Source of the DNA: Flavobacterium taihuense
GTDB lineage: Bacteria; Bacteroidota; Bacteroidia; Flavobacteriales; Flavobacteriaceae
Assembly (NCBI RefSeq): GCF_019351435.1
Contig: NZ_JAHWYN010000006.1
Location: 186,001 to 250,000 of the forward strand
Direction of reading: 5' to 3'
Length of the DNA: 64,000 bases
The notes below the pieces were generated by a model. The model searched no databases. It saw nothing but the letters and a program-made list of their open reading frames with translations, and had not been told where the DNA came from. The position numbers and the translations under genes were made by a program. How positions within the stretch are numbered: the first letter of the stretch is position 1; every line of letters begins with the position of its first letter. Below, piece by piece: positions 9,105-17,188 of the stretch.

Positions 9105-9650
9105 ATGAAAAAAAATTTAGTTTTAGCAATATGCCTATTAACAGCACATGTTGCAATGTCTCAAAAATTTATTACAAGAGCAGGAGAAATAAAGTTTGAA
9201 GCCTCAATGCCCGCATTTGAAGAGGTTGCCGCAAAAAATACTACAGCATCATGTATTCTTGAAGAATCAACGGGTGACTTTGTCGCTTTAGTATTGGTTA
9301 AAGCATTCAAATTTAAAGTGCCATTAATGGAAGAACATTTCAATGAAAACTATATCGAATCAACTTTGTTTCCAAAATCCACATTCAAAGGAAAAATAAT
9401 AAATTTTGATGCCGCAAAAATAGCTTCAACAAAAATGGCTTACGATATAGAAGGAGAATTAACTATACATGGCATTACTAGAAAAATTAAAGTTAAAGCG
9501 TATATCGCAAAATATTCAGGCAAAATAACCATAACTAGCAATTTTTCAATAAGACCGGTTGACTATGAAATAAAAATTCCTAATATTGTAAAAAGCAAAG
9601 TAGCAGAAGATGTGAAAATTACATATAATTTTATTTTAGACAAAAAATAA
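9105..9650 (+). CDS. Secreted YceI-like lipocalin-fold protein
   Basis: A 181-residue protein starting at the ATG at 9105, which is followed directly by a good signal peptide (MKKNLVLAICLLTAHVAMSQ); a start at 9066 would only add an overlap with the cytochrome gene. The mature part has the YceI pattern: FEASMPAFEEVAA, STFKGKI, ELTIHGITRKI and SNFSIRPVDYEIKIPN. YceI proteins form a barrel that binds long isoprenoid or fatty ligands in the periplasm. It is the last gene of the operon 7464-9650 and starts 8 bp after the cytochrome gene, suggesting a quinone- or lipid-linked role. Confidence 0.85.
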   Translation: MKKNLVLAICLLTAHVAMSQKFITRAGEIKFEASMPAFEEVAAKNTTASCILEESTGDFVALVLVKAFKFKVPLMEEHFNENYIESTLFPKSTFKGKIINFDAAKIASTKMAYDIEGELTIHGITRKIKVKAYIAKYSGKITITSNFSIRPVDYEIKIPNIVKSKVAEDVKITYNFILDKK

Positions 9651-9814
9651 GACTTTGTAGCAAATTCAAAAAAGGTAATGCTGAAAAAATTGGACTGAAA
9701 AAAAATATAGTAATAAATACAACGTAAGCAATTATTTTACAAAAATGAGTTTTCACAAAAACATTTGCAAATCAAGACAACCTGCAACAAATCTTCTTAG
9801 CTAAATTAAAAAAG

Positions 9815-10596
9815 ATGAAAAATAATAGTCAAAAAAAAAAATAGGTTGCGCCAATATTCTTATTGCCGCAACCTTTCTTTCTAATTTTTCTCAAAAAGAA
9901 GTACTAAAAAAAGAGATACTAAAACAATAACATGCAGGCTTTGCTGTTCTCGAATTTTTTACTTCAAAAGGTTGCAGCAGCTGTCCACCTGCTGATGCAA
10001 TTATTGGTAAATATGCTTTGCAAAATAATCCTACGATTATTCCGCTGGCTTTTCATGTCGATTATTGGAACAATTTGGGATGGAAAGATCCATTTATCAA
10101 ACCCGAATTTAGTGAACGACAAAGACAGTATACTACTTTTTTAAACACTCAAGGTAACTATACCCCACAATTGGTTATAAATGGGAAGCGTGATCTTGTT
10201 GGGAGTAACGAAAATGCAATTCGGGATTTAGTAAGCCAGGAATTAGCTATAAAGAAACAATTCACTCTAATCATAGAGCAATCGTCTATAAAAGAGCATC
10301 AATTGAATGTTTTATTCGATAATGATGATAGCGATAAAAACGTAGCTTTAAATTTTGCATTGGTTAAGAAAAAAGAAGTTACAAATATTAAACGAGGAGA
10401 AAATAATGGCTTAAAATCCATAAATTATAATATTGTTTATGATTTTAAGACAATAAAAAATGACCCGAAATCGAAAACAAAAATTGCATTCCAATTCAAA
10501 GAGGATTGGTTAGCCTCAGATTTTATGGTAGTTGCTTACATCCAAAATTTAAAAACAAGAGCTATAGTTGCAGTAACTAAAAGTGAAATAAATTAA
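9815..10596 (+). pseudogene. Broken DUF1223 thioredoxin-like gene (first copy)
   Basis: From 9931 onward the frame encodes a DUF1223 protein closely similar to 13804-14580, including GCSSCPPAD with its CxxC and PLAFHVDYW. Two lesions break the 5' end: an in-frame TAA at 9928-9930 just before the conserved HAGFAVLE segment, and a frameshift in a run of A at 9831-9841 between the ATG at 9815 and the rest of the signal peptide. A restart at the TTG at 10018 would give 192 residues but lose the CxxC. The gene lies 21 bp before a CoaB-like gene, mirroring the order in the intact second module. It is most likely recently inactivated. Confidence 0.75.
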
Positions 10597-10617
10597 AAAC
10601 TATAAACCTGCCTTAAA

Positions 10618-11334
10618 ATGGATACGTCACTAAAAAATAAAAAAGTTCTTATTACGGCCGGACCTACAAGAGAATATATTGATCCTGTTCGATTTATATC
10701 AAACGAGAGTAGCGGAAAAATGGGATATGCAATAGCCGAAGCTTTGCACCAAATGGGTGCAGATGTTATTTTGGTTAGCGGCCCAGTTTTTATTACTTCA
10801 ACATTTCCAAAAGATAGAATCAAAAATGTACTAACAGGAAAAGAGATGTATTTAGAATGCAAAAAATATTTTGACTCTATCGATATTGCCGTCTTTTGCG
10901 CAGCTGTAGCGGATTATGCGCCAAAAGTAACTTCTAATATTAAAATAAAGAAAATTGAAAGCGAAACTATTTTAGAACTTCAAAAAAATATAGATATAGC
11001 TTTTGAGTTTGGAATAGTAAAAAAAATAAAACAAAAATCTATCGGCTTTGCTCTAGAAACCAATAATATTCATGAAAATGCAATTAACAAACTCGAAAAG
11101 AAAAATTTTGATCTGGTAGTATTGAATTCTCCAAATAAAAATGAAGGTTTCGGGTACAATACCAATAAAATAACAATTATCGATGCCGACTTATCCGTAC
11201 ATGTTTTTCCTATTAAAGAAAAAAAAGAAGTGGCATTGGATATTATTAATTTTATAGAAAAAACCTATCAGGAGGCTTTACCGGAAAATCACAATTTAGC
11301 TAATAGTTCTGTTTCCTTTCCTCTTCAATTCTAA
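10618..11334 (+). CDS. Stand-alone CoaB-like protein (phosphopantothenoylcysteine synthetase domain), copy 1
   Basis: A 238-residue protein of the CoaB domain alone, without the flavin-binding CoaC half of usual bifunctional enzymes. Diagnostic segments are ITAGPTREYIDPVRFISN, SSGKMGY, VSGPV, FCAAVADYAP, KIKK with the conserved Lys, GFALETN and GFGYNTN. CoaB joins 4'-phosphopantothenate and cysteine using CTP. No signal peptide, so cytoplasmic. It follows the broken DUF1223 gene by 21 bp. A paralogue in the msr operon (15207) has the same form. The fold is sure; a role in CoA synthesis is doubtful, because both copies travel with disulfide and methionine repair genes, so a different cysteine- or nucleotide-linked function is possible. 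Confidence 0.8.
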   Translation: MDTSLKNKKVLITAGPTREYIDPVRFISNESSGKMGYAIAEALHQMGADVILVSGPVFITSTFPKDRIKNVLTGKEMYLECKKYFDSIDIAVFCAAVADYAPKVTSNIKIKKIESETILELQKNIDIAFEFGIVKKIKQKSIGFALETNNIHENAINKLEKKNFDLVVLNSPNKNEGFGYNTNKITIIDADLSVHVFPIKEKKEVALDIINFIEKTYQEALPENHNLANSSVSFPLQF

Positions 11335-11385
11335 AAAAAAATAATTCTCATAAAAAAAATAGCCAACAATTTCATTTCAAATACG

Positions 11386-12114
11386 ATGAGAAAAAACAGT
11401 AACTTAAAACTATTTCTCACCCTAATATTTTTTCTTACTGTTTCAATGGATGCTCAAAATAGTATAAAAAAATTTGACACAAATACTATATCGTTAATTA
11501 ATTTACCAAAATTGAAATTAGAATTTGGCAAAAACAAAAATATACCAAAAGCTTACGAAACACAAATTCTAATAGCACTCTCCTATTTTCCGGAACTTAA
11601 AAATGCAACAATTGCGTTTGTATTAAAAAAGGCGAATACGCCACTTTCAGCAAGGCCTTCCTTTATTGGCTTATTTCAATCTGCAAAAAACAGAAAATAT
11701 ACTATAACAATAAGTGAAGAAACCAATTCAAAGTTAGAACCAATATTGTTTAAGAACTTAAATTTAAATGCTCAAATTGGCGTTTTAGGTCATGAACTTT
11801 CACACGTATCTGATTATATGGAAAAAGGATTTGGAAAAATGAGCACCCTTATATGGATAGAGATCTTTTCAAAAAAAGAAGTTGATATATTCGAATATAA
11901 AACTGATTTACGTTGCATAAATCATGGATTGGGTTATCAATTACTTGAATGGAGCAAATCGGTAAGAGTAAATTTAAAAATTGATTATTGGCGTGGAGCA
12001 GATAATTTACGATATCCATCAAAAAAAGAACGGTATTTAAATCCAGAAACTATAATCAAAATAATGAACTCTAATGCTTTATATGGTAACGGAATAAATC
12101 TTTCAGTAGAATAG
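11386..12114 (+). CDS. Predicted secreted zinc metalloprotease-like protein
   Basis: A 242-residue protein with a signal peptide (LFLTLIFFLTVSMDAQ). The motif GHELSHVSDY gives HExxH (residues 139-143 approximately), and a later EYKTDLRCINHG could give the third zinc ligand, as in gluzincins of the M48-like kind. No membrane segment after the signal peptide, so periplasmic or secreted. I know homologous flavobacterial hypothetical proteins of this size but no named member. It follows the CoaB-like gene by 51 bp and may be co-transcribed. Protease activity is inferred from the motif. Confidence 0.7.
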   Translation: MRKNSNLKLFLTLIFFLTVSMDAQNSIKKFDTNTISLINLPKLKLEFGKNKNIPKAYETQILIALSYFPELKNATIAFVLKKANTPLSARPSFIGLFQSAKNRKYTITISEETNSKLEPILFKNLNLNAQIGVLGHELSHVSDYMEKGFGKMSTLIWIEIFSKKEVDIFEYKTDLRCINHGLGYQLLEWSKSVRVNLKIDYWRGADNLRYPSKKERYLNPETIIKIMNSNALYGNGINLSVE

Positions 12115-12232
12115 TTTTTGAACGTTAAAAAAACAATCAAATTATTTTGAATCTAAGTAAAGAGACGATTAAATTTTTTGTCATCATAAGTATACCTATA
12201 ATAAAAACACAATAAGCTATCAAAACTTTAAA

Positions 12233-12913
12233 ATGAAAAAAATTGGACTAGTGGGTGGAATAAGTTGGGTATCAACAATGGACTACTATAAATTTATAAA
12301 CGAGGGAATAAATTTAAAATTAGGTGGACTTAATTTTGCGGAATGCATCATCTATTCACTCAACTTTGAAGATATTCAAGTCAAAAGTTGGGAGAATTGT
12401 TTTGAACTTTTACTTAATGCTTGTGGAAAATTAAAAAGCAGTAATGTTGATGCCATAGCTTTATGTGCAAACACAGCTCATTTATTTGCTGACAAACTTC
12501 AAGAAGAAATTAAATTACCAATAATTCATATTAGTACCGAAACCGCCAAAGCGGTAAAAAAGCAAGGATTAAAAAAAGTGGGGTTACTAGGAACGAAGTT
12601 TACTATGGAAATGGAATTTTATAGAAAAAAACTTGAAGAAAATGGGCTCGAAGTACTAATACCCGAAAAACAAGAAACAAGAGATTATATACAGTATACC
12701 GTTAAGGAGGAATTGGGTAGAGGAATAGCCAATTCAAATACCAAAGAAAATTATATACGAATCGTGAATGAATTGGTTGACAGTGGTGCCGAAGGAATCA
12801 TATTGGGTTGTTCCGAAATTCCATTGTTAATTAATCAAAAAGATTTTATTACACCAATTTTTGATACAACCAAAATACATTCCGAAGCTATAGTAGAATT
12901 TATACTTTCCTAA
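12233..12913 (+). CDS. Aspartate/glutamate racemase family protein
   Basis: A 226-residue cytoplasmic enzyme of the Asp/Glu racemase superfamily. It begins with KKIGLVGGISWVSTMDYY, contains ALCANTAH with the first catalytic Cys and ILGCSEIPLL with the second, both conserved in PLP-independent racemases such as YgeA and aspartate racemases. Length is normal. The reaction is interconversion of L- and D- forms of an acidic amino acid; the exact substrate cannot be told. It stands alone between the metalloprotease and the msrB operon. Confidence 0.9.
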   Translation: MKKIGLVGGISWVSTMDYYKFINEGINLKLGGLNFAECIIYSLNFEDIQVKSWENCFELLLNACGKLKSSNVDAIALCANTAHLFADKLQEEIKLPIIHISTETAKAVKKQGLKKVGLLGTKFTMEMEFYRKKLEENGLEVLIPEKQETRDYIQYTVKEELGRGIANSNTKENYIRIVNELVDSGAEGIILGCSEIPLLINQKDFITPIFDTTKIHSEAIVEFILS

Positions 12914-12971
12914 AATACAGCAATCTAAACAATCTTACTATTTAACCTCAGCACCAACCAAAATAGGCTTT

Positions 12972-13036
12972 GGAAAAATTGTCCATCAACTTACGTTTTT
13001 TATCCATTTTATTACCTTAATAACTGTTGCACCTTT
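12972..13036 (+). promoter_or_regulatory. TCCAT direct-repeat promoter element, orphan copy (site A)
   Basis: TCCAT occurs at 12982 and again at 13003, 21 bp apart, preceded by GGAAAAATTG. CG lies at the conserved place between them, and CACCTTTA at 13029-13036 occupies the -7 position, 35 nt from the second repeat. The geometry equals that at 21223, 24074, 33370 and 59432. No gene starts just after it (nearest is msrB, 200 bp on), so it may be left over from a lost gene. Confidence 0.55.
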
Positions 13037-13169
13037 ACCAAAATGAAGTAAGAAAAATTTAATTGAAGTGTTATATAATAGGTTGATCCATTAGACTCTA
13101 ATAAAGTAAATCTTGATTGAATTCTAATAAAAACAAGTAAACGTTAATTAAAATTAAAAATTAACGCAT

Positions 13170-13215
13170 CTGTAAATCAACTGACAAATCTATTTTTAAT
13201 ATCTCGATAAATTTG
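13170..13215 (+). promoter_or_regulatory. Crp/Fnr-type operator and -7 box of the msrB operon
   Basis: CTGTAAATCAACTGACAA at 13170-13187 matches the TTGTnA-N6-TGACAA palindrome in 17 of 18 places allowed by the other copies. TAAATTTG ends at 13215. The operator to -7 spacing is identical to the four other copies. The msrB start is 20 nt further on. Confidence 0.65.
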
Positions 13216-13235
13216 TCCTATAAAAATTAAAAAAT

Positions 13236-13799
13236 ATGAAAAAGTTTATTTTACCATTAAGCGTTCTGATTATGTTTTTCGCTTTTTTTTTAACTTCATT
13301 TACAGAGTTTAAAAAAATGGAAATAACCCCGGTTGCCTATCAGAGAAATAAGGACACGATAAGTAAGGCCAATAACCCTTATTATTCTAACACTAGTACC
13401 AAAAAGTTAAAACTTACTGATTCGGAGTGGAAAAGAGTATTGCCTGACGATGTTTATGCAGTTTCAAGACATGCAAATACGGAACGCCCTTTTACAGGAA
13501 AATATTGGGACACCGACGAAAAAGGAACCTACCATTGTGCAGCTTGCGGATTCAAACTTTTTCGTTCTGGAGCTAAATTTTCAAGCACCTGTGGTTGGCC
13601 GAGTTTCTTTGAACAAGCCGGTTCAGGAAGTGTAGTTTACAAAAAAGACAATTCCTTACGTGAGGAAAGATTAGAAGCACTTTGCGGCCGCTGTGATGGA
13701 CATCTAGGACATCTATTTAATGATGGTCCTGAGCCTACTGGTAAAAGATACTGTATGAATTCAATAGCTTTAGACTTTATTCCTGATCATAAAAAATAA
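13236..13799 (+). CDS. msrB: Secreted peptide-methionine (R)-S-oxide reductase MsrB
   Basis: A 187-residue MsrB, which reduces the R form of methionine sulfoxide in proteins. An N-terminal hydrophobic segment (residues 4-24) exports or anchors it, so it acts in the periplasm. The MsrB domain spans about residues 55-183: zinc ligands CAAC and CGRC, the STCGWPSF segment, GHLGHLF and the catalytic RYCMNS. All key residues are present. It is the first gene of a five-gene operon (13236-16631) with 4-bp gaps to the next gene, preceded by a Crp/Fnr-type operator. Confidence 0.95.
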   Translation: MKKFILPLSVLIMFFAFFLTSFTEFKKMEITPVAYQRNKDTISKANNPYYSNTSTKKLKLTDSEWKRVLPDDVYAVSRHANTERPFTGKYWDTDEKGTYHCAACGFKLFRSGAKFSSTCGWPSFFEQAGSGSVVYKKDNSLREERLEALCGRCDGHLGHLFNDGPEPTGKRYCMNSIALDFIPDHKK

Positions 13800-13803
13800 A
13801 TGT

Positions 13804-14580
13804 ATGAAACACCAATTTATTAAAACAGCATTCTATACTGGAATAGTACTAATCTGTCATTTGGCGTCTAGTTTTACCCTACTAAAAGTAATAGAAAAAA
13901 AAGAAGCAAAATCGCATCAAGAAGGATTTGCAGTTTTGGAGCTTTTTACCTCACAAGGTTGTAGCAGTTGTCCTCCAGCGGATGCTGTTTTAGCAAAATA
14001 TGTTTTACAAAACAATCCAAACATTATTCCTTTGGCTTTTCATGTGGATTACTGGAATTACATCGGGTGGATAGATCCTTTTAGCAAGGCCCAATTTACT
14101 AACAGACAACACAACTATGCAAATCAATTGAATGCTCAAGGAAATTACACGCCACAATTAATAATTAATGGTAAATATGAACTTGTTGGAAGCAAAGAAA
14201 ATGAAATTAATAATATAGTAAACAAGGAATTATCAATAAAAAAAGAGTTCAATATTACTATTAAAAAGGCTTCCATTTCTAACAATTTATTAAATATTGA
14301 ATATTACGCTGATACAAACCCGAATACAGTGGTCAACATAGCATTAGTTAAGAAAAAGGAATTTACTAGCATCAAAAGAGGCGAAAATAATGGCCTAAAC
14401 CAGACCAACTATAATATTGTTTATGATTTCAAGAGCATCACTAATTCAACAAAATCAAATTTCAATACTAATTTTCAATTCAAGTCAGTTTGGCAGGCGA
14501 CGGACTTTATGCTAGTCGCTTACTTACAGAATACAAAAACAGGAAATATAATAGCAGCAACAAAAAACGAAATAAAATAA
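13804..14580 (+). CDS. DUF1223 thioredoxin-like protein, intact copy
   Basis: A 258-residue protein with an N-terminal hydrophobic segment (residues 8-28), so probably periplasmic. Residues 42-80 give LELFTSQGCSSCPP with a CxxC (Cys53, Cys56) and PLAFHVDYWNYIGW, diagnostic of DUF1223. The family has a thioredoxin-like fold and is of unknown function. It sits 4 bp after msrB and 4 bp before msrA, so it is a natural candidate for supplying or relaying electrons to the two Msr enzymes outside the cytoplasm. A broken paralogue lies at 9815-10596. Confidence 0.85.
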   Translation: MKHQFIKTAFYTGIVLICHLASSFTLLKVIEKKEAKSHQEGFAVLELFTSQGCSSCPPADAVLAKYVLQNNPNIIPLAFHVDYWNYIGWIDPFSKAQFTNRQHNYANQLNAQGNYTPQLIINGKYELVGSKENEINNIVNKELSIKKEFNITIKKASISNNLLNIEYYADTNPNTVVNIALVKKKEFTSIKRGENNGLNQTNYNIVYDFKSITNSTKSNFNTNFQFKSVWQATDFMLVAYLQNTKTGNIIAATKNEIK

Positions 14581-14584
14581 AATC

Positions 14585-15202
14585 ATGAAAAAAATAATTG
14601 CAATTTGCTTACTAACTGGTTTTAGTTTAATAGCACAAAATAAAGAACTTAAAAAATCAACCACCACAAACCTTGATAACATTACTATTGGAGGTGGTTG
14701 TTATTGGTGTGTTGAAGCAGTTTATGAAAACTTAATTGGCGTAAAATCAGTTGTTTCTGGTTTTGCAGGTGGACAAACATCTAACCCATCCTATGAAGAA
14801 GTTAGTACGGGAAATACTGGACATGCTGAAGTAGTACAAATATCTTATGACAAAAACGTAACCAGTTTAGATGAAATATTTAAAGTGTTTTTTACAGTTC
14901 ACGATCCAACTACTCTAAACAAGCAAGGTGATGACATAGGAACGCAATACCGTTCTGTAATATTTTTTAAAAATACGGAACAAAAATTGGCAGCACAAAG
15001 CATCATCGCAACATTGAATAAAGCAAAAGTTTATGATAGCCCTATTGTTACCGCAGTAGAGCCTCTAACACAATTTTACAAAGCCGAAGCCTACCATCAA
15101 AACTATTACGAAAACAATAAGAATCAAAGCTATTGTAGATTGGTAATTCAACCAAAAATTGAAAAGTTTGAAAAAATATTCAAATCAAGATTAAAAAAAT
15201 AA
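14585..15202 (+). CDS. msrA: Secreted peptide-methionine (S)-S-oxide reductase MsrA
   Basis: A 205-residue MsrA, reducing the S form of methionine sulfoxide. It starts with a signal peptide (IIAICLLTGFSLIAQ). The catalytic GGGCYWCVEAVY and the GVKSVVSGFAGG segments are complete, EVVQISYD and FFTVHDPTTLNKQGDDIGTQYRS follow, and YCRLVI near the C-terminus may hold the resolving Cys. It pairs with MsrB three genes apart in the same operon, so both stereoisomers can be repaired in the envelope. Confidence 0.95.
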   Translation: MKKIIAICLLTGFSLIAQNKELKKSTTTNLDNITIGGGCYWCVEAVYENLIGVKSVVSGFAGGQTSNPSYEEVSTGNTGHAEVVQISYDKNVTSLDEIFKVFFTVHDPTTLNKQGDDIGTQYRSVIFFKNTEQKLAAQSIIATLNKAKVYDSPIVTAVEPLTQFYKAEAYHQNYYENNKNQSYCRLVIQPKIEKFEKIFKSRLKK

Positions 15203-15206
15203 AGCA

Positions 15207-15905
15207 ATGGAAACTTCTTTAAAAAATAAAAAAATATTGATTACTGCTGGGCCAACAAGAGAATATATTGATCCTGTTCGGTTTATCTCCAATGAAAGTA
15301 GTGGAAAAATGGGATACGAAATAGCCGAAGCTTTGCATAAAATGGGAGCTGATGTTATCCTTGTTAGTGGACCCGTTTCAATTAAATCAACTTTGCCTAA
15401 CCATAAAACAATAAAGGTTGTAACTGGTAACGAAATGCTTTTAGAATGCCAAAAACATTTTAACAGCATCGATATAGCCATTTTTTGTGCAGCAGTTGCC
15501 GACTATAAACCAAAAATAACTTCTGGTATAAAAATAAAGAAAATTGAAAATAATGTTACGCTTGAACTTCAAAAAAATGTGGATATTGCTTTAGAGTTTG
15601 GAAAATTAAAGACTGCAAACCAAATCTCGGTAGGTTTTGCCTTGGAAACTAATAATGTACTCGAAAATTCAATTGGCAAACTAAAAAAGAAAAATTTTGA
15701 TTTAGTGGTGATGAATTCCCCAAATTTAAATAAAGGTTTTGGCTATGATACCAATAAAATTGCGATTGTGCATACTGATTTATCATTACATCATTTTCCT
15801 TTGAAGAGCAAGAAAGAAGTGGCAATAGATATAATTTCTTTAATTAAAATAAATGTAAAAACTAAGCAAAGAATAGGAAAAGTTAAAATAAATACAACAA
15901 TTTAA
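15207..15905 (+). CDS. Stand-alone CoaB-like protein, copy 2
   Basis: A 232-residue CoaB-domain protein closely similar to 10618-11334, with the same diagnostic segments (ITAGPTREYIDPVRFISN, SSGKMGY, FCAAVADYKP, KIKK, GFALETN). It has no CoaC half and no signal peptide. The C-terminus is Lys-rich and diverges from copy 1 after SLIKIN. It lies 4 bp after msrA and 12 bp before the rhodanese-thioredoxin gene. A cytoplasmic cysteine/CTP-using domain inside a periplasmic repair operon is unexpected; a link to low-molecular-weight thiol supply can be imagined but is not shown. Confidence 0.8.
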   Translation: METSLKNKKILITAGPTREYIDPVRFISNESSGKMGYEIAEALHKMGADVILVSGPVSIKSTLPNHKTIKVVTGNEMLLECQKHFNSIDIAIFCAAVADYKPKITSGIKIKKIENNVTLELQKNVDIALEFGKLKTANQISVGFALETNNVLENSIGKLKKKNFDLVVMNSPNLNKGFGYDTNKIAIVHTDLSLHHFPLKSKKEVAIDIISLIKINVKTKQRIGKVKINTTI

Positions 15906-15917
15906 AATCAATTAATT

Positions 15918-16631
15918 ATGAAAAAAATAGTTTTAATCACAGTAATGTCTATATCACTTTTTGTAGCCAATGCAACAAAAGGCGAGAATAAAGGTGAAAA
16001 ACGACTACTCTCAGCAGTCGAATTTTCTAAAAAAATAAATTCAATTTCAAAACCCGTCATAATAGATGTTCGGACTCCTGAAGAATTTTCAAAAGGGCAC
16101 CTAGCCCACGCAGTAAACTTCGATTGGAATAGTAAGAACTTTGAAACTCAAATTGCTAAACTCGACAAATCAAAAGACTACTTTTTATATTGTTTAAGTG
16201 GTTCTAGAAGTGCCGATGCATCAGAAGATTTAAGAAAAGAAGGTTTCAAAAAGGTATTTGATTTGGATGGTGGAATATTAAAATGGAGAGCGGCAAATTT
16301 GCCACAAGTTATCGATATAAAAGCTGCTCCAAAAGGGTTAACTAAAAAGCAGTATGATGAATTGGCCAGTTCTAACAAAATTGTACTGTTTGATTTTTAT
16401 GCGGATTGGTGTGGTCCATGCAAATTAATGAGTCCTTATTTAGATGAAATAGCCACTGATATGAAGGACAAGGTTAAAATCATTAGAATAAATGCGGATG
16501 ACAATCAAAAACTTTGTAATGAATTAAATATTAATGCTTTACCAGTATTAAAATTGTATAAAAATAATATTCTTACTTGGTCAAACCTTGGTTATATACC
16601 TAAGGAGGCTGTTGTGAAACAATTGAATTAG
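15918..16631 (+). CDS. Secreted rhodanese-thioredoxin fusion protein
   Basis: A 237-residue protein with a signal peptide (residues 1-20). Residues 34-128 form a rhodanese domain (IIDVRTPEEFSKGHL, active Cys92 in YCLSGSRSAD, FDLDGGILKW). Residues 137-237 form a thioredoxin domain with WCGPC at 164-168 and the cis-Pro loop NALPVLKL. Rhodanese transfers sulfane sulfur; thioredoxin reduces disulfides or persulfides. The fusion is probably periplasmic and would be a suitable reductant for the MsrA, MsrB and DUF1223 proteins of the same operon, of which it is the last gene. Confidence 0.9.
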   Translation: MKKIVLITVMSISLFVANATKGENKGEKRLLSAVEFSKKINSISKPVIIDVRTPEEFSKGHLAHAVNFDWNSKNFETQIAKLDKSKDYFLYCLSGSRSADASEDLRKEGFKKVFDLDGGILKWRAANLPQVIDIKAAPKGLTKKQYDELASSNKIVLFDFYADWCGPCKLMSPYLDEIATDMKDKVKIIRINADDNQKLCNELNINALPVLKLYKNNILTWSNLGYIPKEAVVKQLN

Positions 16632-16797
16632 AATTGTAAAGTTTTGAACTATTTTTAAAAAACATTGTCAAGATTTATTTTGCTTTTCAATCGTAGTAAA
16701 CTTGTTTAATTTTCTCAATATAACTAAATAAAAACAAATATTTTAGGTGACTTTTATACTATAAAAAATCATTAGCAAATTAATAAATTTTAAAAAA

Positions 16798-17121
16798 ATG
16801 AATACAATAAGCATACTATATCCGAACAATATAAACTCAACTTTTAATTTTCAATATTATACTGAAATTCATATGCCAAGATCCATCCAACTTCTGAGCA
16901 TTCATCCTGGTTTTAAAGGAGTTTCTGTAGAAAGAGGTGTTGGTACTGCCCAAATAGGAACTGAAGTTCCATATATAGCAATGTGTCATTTTAGTTTTGA
17001 CACGGTTCAAAGCTTCATTGCGGCCTTTACTCCTCATGCAATCGAGCTCCAAGGAGATATGAAGAATTTTACGGACATTATGCCAATCATACAATTCAAT
17101 GATATCCTTATATCCCAATAA
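16798..17121 (+). CDS. EthD family protein
   Basis: A 107-residue protein of the EthD ferredoxin-like (dimeric alpha-beta barrel) family: a beta-strand start (TISILYPN), the FQYYTEIHMPRSIQLL helix in the place of the usual YYxxxHxP, and SFDTVQSFIAAFTPHA near the end. Such proteins are found near degradation and redox genes; the reaction is usually unknown. It is monocistronic with a promoter region at about 16720-16790. Confidence 0.8.
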   Translation: MNTISILYPNNINSTFNFQYYTEIHMPRSIQLLSIHPGFKGVSVERGVGTAQIGTEVPYIAMCHFSFDTVQSFIAAFTPHAIELQGDMKNFTDIMPIIQFNDILISQ

Positions 17122-17188
17122 GAAATAGGCAAACTGTCAAGAGTTAAATAATTTAAAAAAAATAGAATAAATACATCAACTACCAAAA

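Larger units (their letters stand above)
12914..13235. other. Intergenic region with two promoter elements
   Basis: No gene is seen. It holds the orphan TCCAT-repeat element at 12972-13036 and the msrB promoter with Crp/Fnr-type operator at 13170-13215; the rest is AT-rich without recognisable structure. Confidence 0.6.

Noticed and set aside
9722..9767. Crp/Fnr-type site before the broken DUF1223 gene
   Set aside because: A GTAA...TTAC pair and an ACATTTG box exist, but spacing and bases do not match the five good sites.
16837..17118. 93-residue minus-strand frame opposite the EthD gene
   Set aside because: Shadow of a supported gene; no family.
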